Origin: a virus
DNA: 42,632 nucleotides
IMG/VR virus record: IMGVR_UViG_3300049479_000105
Location: 1 to 42,632 of that record
Reading direction: 5' to 3' (one strand)
Positions 12,372 to 19,519 of this stretch are shown here, piece by piece. The translations under genes and the position numbers were made by a program. Positions within the stretch are counted from its first letter, which is position 1; the number at the start of each line of letters is the position of its first letter. The notes beneath the pieces were generated by a model. The model made no database searches. It was not told where the DNA came from and saw only the letters and a list, made by a program, of their open reading frames with translations.

Positions 12372-12827
12372 GTGGCCGATTCTGAGGCACAAGATGTAAA
12401 GAACGAACCGCTCACGGTGGCGAACGATCCCACCAAACGGTGGCGTGGTGGTAAGGGTTCATCGGTGCGGATGGATGAGCGGATGAATTTCGCCTATGCG
12501 GCGATGCTGGAGGGCGGAACCCGTCGCCAGGTGCTGCAGAAAGTGATGGATCGCTTTGGAGTATCTGAGGTTACAGCTGGAAGGGATTATTCAGCTGCGA
12601 TGCAGATTCTTAAAACGGAGCAAATTGAGACTCGTGAGAATCTACTTAACCAAATCCAGGCGTTGCGCCTAGCTACGGTTCAGAAAGCTCTCAGGAAGGG
12701 CCAGCTGCAGACTGTGGCGATGCTGCTCAAGGACATGGGCGCGGTGATTGGAGAGGCTGCGCCAGAGCAACAGGCAGCCGCTGCACCCACGCTGAATATC
12801 ACCGTGGAAGACAAGCGCCAAGGCTAG
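12372..12827 (+). CDS. terS: terminase small subunit
   Basis: 151-residue DNA-recognition subunit of the packaging motor, starting at GTG 12372. After a polar leader, residues ~35-75 form the HTH-like N-terminal domain (MNFAYAAMLEGGTRRQVLQK; VSEVTAGRDYSAAMQ). Residues 80-125 form a helical oligomerisation segment, and the C-terminal tail should contact the large subunit. Length fits small terminases. About 600 bp, holding two tiny genes, separate it from TerL (13422). The sequence is divergent, so the call rests on domain layout and on position ahead of terL. Confidence 0.75.
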   Translation: MADSEAQDVKNEPLTVANDPTKRWRGGKGSSVRMDERMNFAYAAMLEGGTRRQVLQKVMDRFGVSEVTAGRDYSAAMQILKTEQIETRENLLNQIQALRLATVQKALRKGQLQTVAMLLKDMGAVIGEAAPEQQAAAAPTLNITVEDKRQG

Positions 12828-12839
12828 GCAAACCGCCGA

Positions 12840-12845
12840 TAGTGT
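12840..12845 (+). promoter_or_regulatory. -10 element TAGTGT
   Basis: 39 nt before the ATG at 12879; overlaps a copy of the 10-mer GTGTGCAACA (12842-12851). Confidence 0.4.
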
Positions 12846-12878
12846 GCAACAATGGGAGGCAAGCCCACCACGCTTCCC

Positions 12879-13025
12879 ATGACCAACCGCCTCCTGACCC
12901 TGGCCGCCCTGCTCACCGCTTGCGGTGTGCTCGCTATGGGCGCCGACAACACAAACCGCCTGGCACGCTGCGAGTCTGCCGGACGCTCCGCCGCCGAGTG
13001 CCGCCTCGTGGTGCTCGGGCGATAA
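12879..13025 (+). CDS. 48-residue lipoprotein or secreted peptide
   Basis: MTNRLLTLAALLTACGVLAM... begins with a charged residue and a hydrophobic stretch ending in L-T-A-C-G, an acceptable lipobox with Cys15. If it is processed, a 34-residue peptide with two further Cys (RCESAGRSAAECR) would be anchored outside the membrane. An in-frame ATG at 12852 would add nine residues. Small phage lipoproteins serve in superinfection exclusion or as outer spanins; here the position between terS and terL, far from the lysis genes, makes exclusion the likelier idea (inference). Confidence 0.55.
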   Translation: MTNRLLTLAALLTACGVLAMGADNTNRLARCESAGRSAAECRLVVLGR

Positions 13026-13079
13026 GCTCTGCTGATGTTACACTGTGTGACAGTAGGGCCGCACTGCGCGGCTCTGCTG

Positions 13080-13088
13080 TGCTACAAT
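13080..13088 (+). promoter_or_regulatory. extended -10 element (TGcTACAAT)
   Basis: 32 nt before the ATG at 13115. Upstream are the inverted repeat GTTACAC-T-GTGTGAC (13037-13051) and a GCCGC/GCGGC hairpin, possible operator sites. Confidence 0.55.
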
Positions 13089-13114
13089 AACGGAGTCCCA
13101 AGGGAAACCCTCCC

Positions 13115-13267
13115 ATGAACATCACCGACCGCAGCCCCAAGCCCGAGATTATCTCCGCCGCACTGGAACTGACCGACTACCAGGCAGCCACCATCACCAG
13201 GCTGCAGCAACAGCAGCGGATCCTCTGGGCGACGCTCGCCGCGCTCACCGCCTGGGCACTACTCTAG
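13115..13267 (+). CDS. 50-residue single-span membrane protein
   Basis: MNITDRSPKPEIISAALELT..., a short helical cytoplasmic part (TDYQAATITRLQQQQR) and a C-terminal hydrophobic helix (ILWATLAALTAWALL) ending at the stop codon, i.e. a tail-anchored small membrane protein. An AAGGGA-type ribosome site precedes the ATG. It has its own promoter-like element upstream and a terminator directly downstream, so it is an independent single-gene unit. Function unknown. Confidence 0.6.
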   Translation: MNITDRSPKPEIISAALELTDYQAATITRLQQQQRILWATLAALTAWALL

Positions 13268-13277
13268 CACACCACAG

Positions 13278-13303
13278 GCCGGGGGGTGACCTCCGGCTTT
13301 TTT
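13278..13303 (+). terminator. rho-independent terminator with GNRA loop
   Basis: GCCGGGGG / CCTCCGGC 8-bp stem (one G-T) closed by a GTGA tetraloop, then six T. Confidence 0.85.
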
Positions 13304-13350
13304 GCGCCGTGGGCGGCACCCAGGGAACCTACTGACATATCCTCAATTCC

Positions 13351-13397
13351 TTCTTCTGTACTACACCGGGGGCAGGGGTTCAATTCCTGTACTACCC
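13351..13397 (+). repeat. imperfect direct repeat before terL
   Basis: TCAATTCC...TGTACTAC occurs twice, at about 13353-13374 and 13379-13395, the first with a 6-nt insertion. The second copy contains GGTTCAATTCC, a match to the T-loop consensus of tRNAs, but no tRNA can be folded. The second copy runs into a -10-like TACCCT. Confidence 0.45.
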
Positions 13398-13398
13398 T
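13393..13398 (+). promoter_or_regulatory. -10 element TACCCT before terL
   Basis: 29 nt upstream of the large terminase ATG at 13422. Confidence 0.4.
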
Positions 13399-13421
13399 AG
13401 AAGGTACCCATACCCCAAAAA

Positions 13422-14672
13422 ATGCCCGATTCTGCTGGAGCACTCACCCTTCGCTACGCCCAAGGTGAGGTATTTTCCAGCCGAAAACGATTCAGAGTAT
13501 TAGTAGCTGGCCGAAGATTCGGCAAAAGTTACCTGTCATGTATCGAGTTATTGCGTGGGGCGATCGAAAGGCCGGGCGAAACCTTTTTCTATGCCGCCCC
13601 TACATACCGGATGGCGAAAGACATTGCCTGGAAAGTCCTGAAACGCCTCGTCCCGAAAGCCTGGATCAAGGCCAAGAACGAAACGGACCTCAAGATCGAG
13701 CTGGTGAACGGCTCCACGATCGAACTGAAGGGCACTGAGAACGCAATGGCGTTGCGCGGCCGCAGCTTGGCCGGCGTGGTACTCGACGAAGCCGCCTTCA
13801 TGGACGCCGAGGTCTGGTTCGAGGTGATCCGCCCGGCCCTCGCTGACAAACAAGGCTGGGCACTATTTATCTCCACCCCAGATGGCACAGCTAGCTGGTT
13901 CTACGAACTCTGGCAATACGCGGATAGCGGCGACAAGGACTGGAGCCGCTGGCAATTCACAACAATCGACGGCGATAACGTCCCCCCGGAAGAAATCGAA
14001 GCCGCCCGCGCCCAACTCGACCCGCGCACCTTCCGCCAAGAATTCGAGGCCAGCTTCGAGAATCTCAGCGGTCTCGTCGCAATCTCATTTGGCGACGACA
14101 ACATCGACAAACAAGTCCAAGATCTCCCCGTCCTACCCCTCCTACTTGGGGTGGACTTCAACGTGGACCCAATGAGCGCCGTCTGCGCAGTGAAAAAAGG
14201 CGACGTGCTCTGGGTCTTCGACGAAATCATCATGACCGGCGGCGCCACCACCTGGGACCTATGCGAAGAAATCCAGTCCCGCTATGGCGTGGAGCGCCGA
14301 ATTATCGCCTGCCCCGACCCCACAGGCGGCGCTCGCAAGACCAGCGGCGTTGGCGCCACCGACCACAACATCCTCCGCAAGAGCGGCTTCACAGTTTCCA
14401 GCCCCAGAAATCCCTGGAAAATCCGCGACAAGATCACCTGCGTCAACACCGCGCTGCTTGATGCAACTGGAACCCGCCGCCTCTTCATCCACCCGCGTTG
14501 CAAAGAACTAATCAAATCACTCCGCACGCTGACCTACTCCCCTGGAACTGGCCTTCCCAACAAAAACCTTGGCGTAGACCACGCTTTTGACGCACTCGGT
14601 TATCTATGCCTTCAAACCTTCAACTTGGCCAAGCCAGAGAGTCTCGGCAAAACGTCCTATCGTGTGTGGTAA
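13422..14672 (+). CDS. terL: terminase large subunit
   Basis: 416-residue packaging ATPase and nuclease. ATPase: Walker A AGRRFGKS (29-36), Walker B VVLDEA (119-124) with the catalytic Glu, and coupling motif FISTPDG (~149-155). The RNase H-like nuclease has its first acidic residue in GVDFNVDP (D245) and a later DHAFDALGYL (~395) with conserved Asp. It threads DNA into the prohead and cuts the concatemer. Length is normal and complete. The ATG at 13422 gives a short leader before the first strand. It is followed 20 nt later by the run of small genes leading to portal, the standard head-module order. Confidence 0.93.
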   Translation: MPDSAGALTLRYAQGEVFSSRKRFRVLVAGRRFGKSYLSCIELLRGAIERPGETFFYAAPTYRMAKDIAWKVLKRLVPKAWIKAKNETDLKIELVNGSTIELKGTENAMALRGRSLAGVVLDEAAFMDAEVWFEVIRPALADKQGWALFISTPDGTASWFYELWQYADSGDKDWSRWQFTTIDGDNVPPEEIEAARAQLDPRTFRQEFEASFENLSGLVAISFGDDNIDKQVQDLPVLPLLLGVDFNVDPMSAVCAVKKGDVLWVFDEIIMTGGATTWDLCEEIQSRYGVERRIIACPDPTGGARKTSGVGATDHNILRKSGFTVSSPRNPWKIRDKITCVNTALLDATGTRRLFIHPRCKELIKSLRTLTYSPGTGLPNKNLGVDHAFDALGYLCLQTFNLAKPESLGKTSYRVW

Positions 14673-14691
14673 CACCCCTTGCTGGCACACA

Positions 14692-14862
14692 ATGGCGGCA
14701 AAAAAGCCCACCAAAGGCCAAAAGAAGGTCGAAAAAGTGATGTCAGAGTATAAATCTGACGCACTCAAGTCCAGCTCGGGCAAAAAAGTAACCAGCCGCA
14801 AGCAGGCCGTGGCGATTGCCCTGTCTGAGGCTGGCATGACCCGCAAAAAGCGCAAGAAGTAG
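14692..14862 (+). CDS. DUF6496-like small basic protein
   Basis: 56-residue Lys-rich protein. The core KVMSEYKSDALKSSSGKKV, then TSRKQAVAIALSEAG, matches the pattern of DUF6496 proteins found in phages and bacteria, and it ends in KKRKK. Family function is unknown; the charge suggests contact with DNA or with acidic capsid surfaces. The first ATG (14692) is chosen because upstream residues in frame overlap terL. It is the first of four small basic proteins in the head region. Confidence 0.75.
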   Translation: MAAKKPTKGQKKVEKVMSEYKSDALKSSSGKKVTSRKQAVAIALSEAGMTRKKRKK

Positions 14863-14866
14863 ACCG

Positions 14867-15037
14867 ATGGCACGCAAAAAACCCGGCGACCCCGGCCTTT
14901 ACGCCAACATCCAGGCAAAGCGCAAGCGCATTGCCGCTGGCAGCGGCGAAAAAATGCGCAAGCCTGGCACTAAAGGTGCCCCCACCGCTGCTGCCTTCCG
15001 CGCAGCCGCCAAAACCGCCAAAAAACGGAGAAAATAA
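14867..15037 (+). CDS. small basic conserved phage protein, 56 aa
   Basis: MARKKPGDPGLYANIQAKRK, then RIAAGSGEKMRKPGTKGAPT, then an Ala/Lys helix. This G-LYANI-AKRKRIAAGSGEKM pattern is familiar from many phages, usually near terminase or portal genes, without known function (recalled, not searched). It starts 4 nt after the DUF6496-like gene and ends at a TAATG overlap with the next gene. It is too short for routine gene finders but well supported by its composition and coupling. Confidence 0.72.
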   Translation: MARKKPGDPGLYANIQAKRKRIAAGSGEKMRKPGTKGAPTAAAFRAAAKTAKKRRK

Positions 15038-15378
15038 TGGCCCTCACTATTTCTCACGGCACCAATCTGGTGGAATACCACCAGTCCACTCCCCTCACAG
15101 CAGTAAACGACTCCCTAGAAGTCCATGCTGACAGCAGCGAGTTTACTTTTGCAGCCACTGTAACTGGCGGCGCTAACTTCAAAATTGCTTTTGAAACAAA
15201 CTTCAACGGTGGCGCCACCTGGTTTGAATTAGACACCAGTAAAACTATTAACTCCAATGGTCAATACATCTACTTTTATACAGGAAAACCGTCAAATCGC
15301 ATCCGTATGCGCATCAGCGAAATCAGCTCTGGTACACCCAGTGTCATACCTCATATCGGTGTTGCGTATCACGGCTAA
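15037..15378 (+). CDS. hypothetical virion-type protein, 113 aa
   Basis: Beta-rich, Thr/Ser/Asn-rich protein without Cys (MALTISHGTNLVEYHQSTPL, then DSLEVHADSSEFTFAATVTG), resembling small capsid decoration or immunoglobulin-like proteins in composition. It starts at the TAATG overlap with the previous gene and overlaps the next gene the same way. Position between terL and portal would suit a decoration or connector accessory protein, but no family was recognised. Confidence 0.62.
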   Translation: MALTISHGTNLVEYHQSTPLTAVNDSLEVHADSSEFTFAATVTGGANFKIAFETNFNGGATWFELDTSKTINSNGQYIYFYTGKPSNRIRMRISEISSGTPSVIPHIGVAYHG

Positions 15379-15575
15379 TGGCAATTCAAACAGTCAACGG
15401 CGGCTGCGTCCACATCGAAATCGACGCTGAGGACGGCCTTACGCACGCCACATTCGTCTTCAAATCACCCCAAAACCCAGAAATCCTTGGCGGTTTCGTA
15501 GCAATGCTCGCCCAAGGCATCGAAGTGCTGGTGCCAATCTCTGATCCCGATGACGAGGAAGACGACGATGATTGA
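15378..15575 (+). CDS. hypothetical acidic protein, 65 aa
   Basis: MAIQTVNGGCVHIEIDAEDG... has a small beta-type domain and ends in a run of acidic residues (SDPDDEEDDDD). It is coupled by TAATG to the gene before and overlaps the next gene by 8 nt. The acidic tail contrasts with the basic proteins on either side, so it could bind them (inference). Function unknown. Confidence 0.6.
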   Translation: MAIQTVNGGCVHIEIDAEDGLTHATFVFKSPQNPEILGGFVAMLAQGIEVLVPISDPDDEEDDDD

Positions 15576-15840
15576 GTATCGCGGCGAAAAATTCTCGGGC
15601 TACAACAAACCCAAGCGCACACCAAACCACCCAAATAAATCACACGCGGTCTTAGCAAAAGACGGCGACAAAGTAAAACTTATCCGCTTCGGACAACAAG
15701 GAGTCTCTGGATCACCAAAGCGTGAAGGTGAATCCGCCGCAAATAAAGCACGCCGCGAAGCCTTCAAAGCACGCCACGCAGAGAACATTGCCAAAGGCAA
15801 AATGTCTGCCGCCTACTGGGCAAACAAAACTAAGTGGTGA
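15568..15840 (+). CDS. small basic conserved phage protein (DUF6321-like), 90 aa
   Basis: MIEYRGEKFSGYNKPKRTPN... with the segment KLIRFGQQGVSGSPKREGES and the end AKGKMSAAYWANKTKW, a layout I recall from many phage proteins annotated DUF6321 (S-AYWA-K-KW ending). It is highly basic. The ATG at 15568 overlaps the acidic tail of the previous gene; an in-frame ATG at 15550 is possible but less likely. Role unknown, located immediately before portal. Confidence 0.7.
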   Translation: MIEYRGEKFSGYNKPKRTPNHPNKSHAVLAKDGDKVKLIRFGQQGVSGSPKREGESAANKARREAFKARHAENIAKGKMSAAYWANKTKW

Positions 15841-15877
15841 CTCTCTGCCAAAATAAGTACAAAGTAGGAGCCTAGCC

Positions 15878-17317
15878 GTGGTCTACAGCGCCAACATCCC
15901 GCCAACTGGAGCTGTAGTCAGCGAATCCCCGTTCGTCCGCAGCCTCGAAGTCATCGGCATGATGCCGGACTGGGGCGTCATGGCAGCTGTCACTCGCGGC
16001 ACGAACTACATCCGCGACATGAGCGAGACCTATCTCCCTCAAGAACCGCGTGAAGACGATGACGCTTATCAAACCCGCGTCGACCGCAGCGTCCTCAGCC
16101 CGTACACGAGCCGCCTTATCGAAACCGCTGCTGGCGCCATCCTCCGCAAGCCTATCCACATTGAGGGCGACCCCTACTGGCTGGAGCTGGCACAAAACAT
16201 CGACGGCCTCGGCTCGAACATCAACGAATACGCCCGCCGCGCCCTAGTAAGCAGTCTTACCTACGGCCACAGCGCCATTTTGGTGGATTATCCGGCAGCG
16301 ACTGAAGCCCGAAATCTGGCCGAAGAACGCGCCATGGGCCGCCGCCCCTACTTCGTGCACGTCGACGCCCCTCAGATCTGGGGCTGGCGCAAGGAATCTG
16401 GCACCAACCGCCTGCTGCAAGTCCGCATCCACGACTACGACGTCCGCCCACTGAACGAGTTTGGCGAAGAGCAAGTCGAGGAAATGCGCGTCATCTACCC
16501 CGGTCGCTACGACCTTTACACCCTTGGCCAAGAACTCGTGGAGTTCACCGCCACCGGTGGCTACAGTCTCGACGAAATCCCCCTAGTCCCGATTTATAGC
16601 AATCGCCGTGGCCTGCTGGTATCCCAGCCCCCACTACTAGACATTGCCAATCTGAATATCACGCACTACCAACGCCAAGCCGACCTAATCCACGCCCTAC
16701 ACATTGCCGCCATGCCCACCCTTGTCCTAGAGGGCTGGGATGACACGACTGGTTCCGCAACGATGGGCGTCAACTACGCCATCGCCATGCAGCCGGGCAA
16801 CAAGGCGTACTACGTACAGGCCGACGCCACCAGCTTCGACGCCCAAATGCAAGAACTCCAAGCACTGGAGGGCCAAATGTCCACGCTTGGCGTCACCAAA
16901 CTCTTCGGCCAGAAGTTTGTCGCCGAGTCTGCCGAGGCCAAGCGCATCGACCAAGCTCAATCCAACAGCGTCCTCTCGATCATCAGCCAAGAACTGGAAA
17001 GCGCCCTCAACCAAGCCTTCGGTTTCGCCGCCCAATACGTGGGCATGGAACCCCCCGAAATCACGATTGACCGCGACTTTGACTACTACCGCCTGATCGG
17101 CCAAGACGTCTCCGTACTGGCACAACTGAACCAGATGGGCAAAATCAGCGACGCGATGCTGCTGGAGATCCTCCGCCGTGGCGAAGTTCTCCCAGACAAC
17201 ATCAACATTGAGGACGAACTGGCGGCCAGCACCAGCAACGCACTCGCATTACCGGAAACCGCAGAGAACACAGGCGACGAGGACATGGATCGCCGCGAGG
17301 AAGAACTTAACTCTTAA
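15878..17317 (+). CDS. portal protein (DUF4055-type)
   Basis: 479-residue portal forming the dodecameric DNA gate of the head. It follows the pattern of DUF4055 portals: an N-terminal VVSESPFVRSLEVIGMMPDW-type segment, then DAYQTRVDRSVLSPYTSRLI (~68-87), a domain with HSAILVDYPA, a long helix with AESAEAKRIDQAQSNSVLSI (~347-366) and an acidic C-terminus (GDEDMDRREEE). Starts at GTG 15878 with TAGGAG 6 nt upstream. It stands correctly between terminase and scaffold/capsid. Length is normal for the family. Confidence 0.85.
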   Translation: MVYSANIPPTGAVVSESPFVRSLEVIGMMPDWGVMAAVTRGTNYIRDMSETYLPQEPREDDDAYQTRVDRSVLSPYTSRLIETAAGAILRKPIHIEGDPYWLELAQNIDGLGSNINEYARRALVSSLTYGHSAILVDYPAATEARNLAEERAMGRRPYFVHVDAPQIWGWRKESGTNRLLQVRIHDYDVRPLNEFGEEQVEEMRVIYPGRYDLYTLGQELVEFTATGGYSLDEIPLVPIYSNRRGLLVSQPPLLDIANLNITHYQRQADLIHALHIAAMPTLVLEGWDDTTGSATMGVNYAIAMQPGNKAYYVQADATSFDAQMQELQALEGQMSTLGVTKLFGQKFVAESAEAKRIDQAQSNSVLSIISQELESALNQAFGFAAQYVGMEPPEITIDRDFDYYRLIGQDVSVLAQLNQMGKISDAMLLEILRRGEVLPDNINIEDELAASTSNALALPETAENTGDEDMDRREEELNS

Positions 17318-17318
17318 C

Positions 17319-17327
17319 TGCTAACCT
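17319..17327 (+). promoter_or_regulatory. extended -10 element (TGcTAACCT)
   Basis: 31 nt before the GTG of the scaffold gene, so scaffold and major capsid may have their own strong transcript. Confidence 0.5.
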
Positions 17328-17352
17328 AGAAACGTCCAAGTAATACACAACT

Positions 17353-18063
17353 GTGCCCGAAGAACAGCAAGCACCAGTGACTCCTGTGGAGCCTGTTGCC
17401 CATCAGCCTGTGGCTGAAAGCTCCGATCTGGCCACCCAACTCGAAGCACTTCGTGCGAAAAACCAAGAGTTGATCGCCGAACGCCGCAAAGACCGCGAAA
17501 ACCGCGAAACCCTCCAAAAGCAGCTCGATGAGCTGCGTATAGCCCAAGAGTCAGCAAAAACCGCAAAGTTAGCCGAATCCGGCGAGTTCAAAACTCTCTG
17601 GGAAGAAGCCCAGCAAACTGTTGCTGACCTCAAGCAACAACTCGCATCAAAAGAATCCGAAGTCGAACAAATCCGCCAAGGGTTTACACAAGAACAAGTG
17701 AAATCTGCCGCCATCGCACAGCTTTCCCAAGCTGGTGCACTGGCACCTGATCAGCTGTATCGTTTACTTCAGGAGAACCTACGCGCTAAAGAAGGACAGC
17801 CGGTGGCTGTTGTCGGCGGCGTGGAAGTTCCGGTTGGCGAGTACATCGCCAACTTAAAAAACCCCGGCAGCGGTTACGAGCATCATTTTGCAGCTACGAA
17901 CCGTGCCGGCATGGGTGTTACGGGTAGTGCCCGTACAACCGCCCTTCCCGGCCAATCCAACCCTTGGACTAAGGACGGCTGGAACATCACTCAGCAAATG
18001 ATGATGCTCGCCAGTGACCCCGACAAAGCCAGGCTGTTGAAAGCAGAAGCCGGCATCAACTAG
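17353..18063 (+). CDS. capsid scaffolding protein
   Basis: 236-residue protein with a Pro/Val/Glu-rich N-terminus, a long coiled coil (residues ~25-115: QLEALRAKNQELIAERRKDR, then AQQTVADLKQQLASKESEVE) and a Gly/Met C-terminal region ending in LLKAEAGIN. This coil-plus-tail architecture, directly ahead of the major capsid gene, is typical of assembly scaffolds. No protease motif is visible in it or nearby, so the scaffold may be released rather than digested. GTG start at 17353 without a strong Shine-Dalgarno sequence. Confidence 0.78.
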   Translation: MPEEQQAPVTPVEPVAHQPVAESSDLATQLEALRAKNQELIAERRKDRENRETLQKQLDELRIAQESAKTAKLAESGEFKTLWEEAQQTVADLKQQLASKESEVEQIRQGFTQEQVKSAAIAQLSQAGALAPDQLYRLLQENLRAKEGQPVAVVGGVEVPVGEYIANLKNPGSGYEHHFAATNRAGMGVTGSARTTALPGQSNPWTKDGWNITQQMMMLASDPDKARLLKAEAGIN

Positions 18064-18105
18064 CCCCTGTGGGGCGACCTCCGCAAACCCACCTAGGAGC
18101 CCACA

Positions 18106-19200
18106 ATGGCTGCTTCACTCGAAAACTATTCCGGCGGTACATTCCTGTCGGATCTCGTCGCACGTCCCGAGTTTCTCGCTTACACCAGCGAGGGCATCTT
18201 CGAGCAATCGAAGTGGATCCAAAGCGGCATTGTGCAGCGCAACGCTGCACTGGACGCCCGCAGCGGCGGCACTCGCGTGCGCGTACCTTTCTTTGACCCC
18301 ATCAACCCCACCGAAGAGCAGATCCTCTCCTCGGCTGCCTGGGGCACCTCTGCTGCCGGCTATCTGACTCCTCAGAAGTCGACTGCCGACGAGCAGATCA
18401 TGACGATTCTGCATCGTGGCTTCGCTTACGCCGCAGACGACCTCAGCAAGCTCGGCTCTGGCGCCGATCCTCTGGCCCACGTCCGCAACCAGCTGACCGC
18501 CGCCATCAACAAGCTGAAGACCACCACCCTGAAGAACCAGCTGCTGGGTCTTTTCGGCGGTATCTCTGCTGCTGGCGTGCTTGGCCCCAACCAAGTCGAC
18601 GTGACTGGCACAACCAGCGCAACCGAGGCGAACTACATCTCGGCTGCCAACGTGATCAAAGCCAAGAACGAGCTTGGCGAGCGCGGTGAGGAGCTGGACT
18701 CCATCGCCATGCACAGCGCTGTTGCTTATTACCTGCAACAGATCGGGATGCTGACCTTCAGCACCTCTGCTCTGGCCGCCGCTGGTGCAGTGACCTGGGG
18801 CGGTGGCGGCGTGGGCATCGGCCAACCCGAAGTGGCGACCTTTGCTGGTCTCCGCGTGGTGATCGACGACCAGCTGACCTATCTGACCGGCGGTACTGCC
18901 ACCCACCTGGTGAAGTATCCGGTCTATCTGTTCAAGTCTGGCGTGGTGTCCGAGGGCATCCAGCAGGATCTGCGCCTTGCTGCCGACCGCAACATCCTGT
19001 CTATGCAGGATGTGATCGCCGTGGATTACCACTACGGCTACCACGTGACCGGCACCAAGTACGCCAACGCCACCGATAACCCGACCAACGCTGGTCTGGC
19101 TACCACCGGCAACTGGAACCTGGTGTACAGCACCACCAAGATGGTGCCCATCGTCCGTTTGCTGGTTAACACACCGTTTGATGTAACCGTGTACTCCTGA
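18106..19200 (+). CDS. major capsid protein
   Basis: 364-residue coat protein, expected HK97-type fold. Position after portal and scaffold and the high Ala/Gly/Thr composition support this. It has an N-terminal arm with GTFLSDLVARPEFLAYTSEG, a RVPFFDPINPTEEQ segment, a long helix (ADPLAHVRNQLTAAINKLKT, ~125-144) like the spine helix, and DSIAMHSAVAYYLQQIGMLT (~204-223), a segment seen in several phage coat families. TAGGAG lies 7 nt before the ATG. It is followed by a bidirectional terminator. Confidence 0.85.
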   Translation: MAASLENYSGGTFLSDLVARPEFLAYTSEGIFEQSKWIQSGIVQRNAALDARSGGTRVRVPFFDPINPTEEQILSSAAWGTSAAGYLTPQKSTADEQIMTILHRGFAYAADDLSKLGSGADPLAHVRNQLTAAINKLKTTTLKNQLLGLFGGISAAGVLGPNQVDVTGTTSATEANYISAANVIKAKNELGERGEELDSIAMHSAVAYYLQQIGMLTFSTSALAAAGAVTWGGGGVGIGQPEVATFAGLRVVIDDQLTYLTGGTATHLVKYPVYLFKSGVVSEGIQQDLRLAADRNILSMQDVIAVDYHYGYHVTGTKYANATDNPTNAGLATTGNWNLVYSTTKMVPIVRLLVNTPFDVTVYS

Positions 19201-19224
19201 TTTTCAGGTCACGGCACAAAAAAT

Positions 19225-19251
19225 GGCCCCCTCTCGGGGGCCTTTCTTTTT
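19225..19251. terminator. bidirectional rho-independent terminator
   Basis: GGCCCCC / GGGGGCC 7-bp stem with TCTC loop, followed by TTTCTTTTT on plus and, read on minus, by ATTTTTT. It serves the capsid gene on one side and the convergent HTH gene (19253-19519) on the other. Confidence 0.85.
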
Positions 19252-19252
19252 A

Positions 19253-19519
19253 TCAGGCTTCAGCTTGAAGCCTAATTTCCTCTTGTCGCTGAAACACCGT
19301 TTCCGAGTCAATCGCCATCTTGTACGACTGGAGTACCAGCTGATTCACCAGCACATAAGAAACCTGCAGCTGTTCGCAGATCTCAGGAACTGTTGCACCA
19401 GTCTCACGCAGCTTCTGAATCTCTTTAGCCACATCAGCCCACTTGCGTGGTTTAGATGCCTCATTTTTAGCGGCCGGCTCTACGCTGGCCTCGACTGTCA
19501 AGCTTTTACGCACTGGCAT
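19253..19519 (-). CDS. HTH regulator-like protein on opposite strand of the late region
   Basis: 88-residue protein with a polar first third and a helix-turn-helix at ~27-66 (WADVAKEIQKLRETGATVPE, then ICEQLQVSYVLVNQLVLQSY), followed by a charged tail. It is the only minus-strand gene within the head/tail block and faces the capsid gene across a bidirectional terminator. Its start codon overlaps that of the divergent gene at 19518 (CATG). A -10-like TATCCT lies 32 nt upstream, inside that neighbour. It could be a late-gene regulator; no family is recognised. Confidence 0.68.
   Translation of the reverse strand: MPVRKSLTVEASVEPAAKNEASKPRKWADVAKEIQKLRETGATVPEICEQLQVSYVLVNQLVLQSYKMAIDSETVFQRQEEIRLQAEA

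Noticed and set aside
13326-13400. possible tRNA ending in GGTTCAATTCCTGTACTACCC
   Set aside because: No matching 5' acceptor, D-arm or anticodon arm can be found upstream, and the T stem has a mismatch.
18115-19044. 309-codon minus-strand open frame opposite the capsid gene
   Set aside because: Shadow of the strong codon bias of the capsid gene; no protein-like segments.
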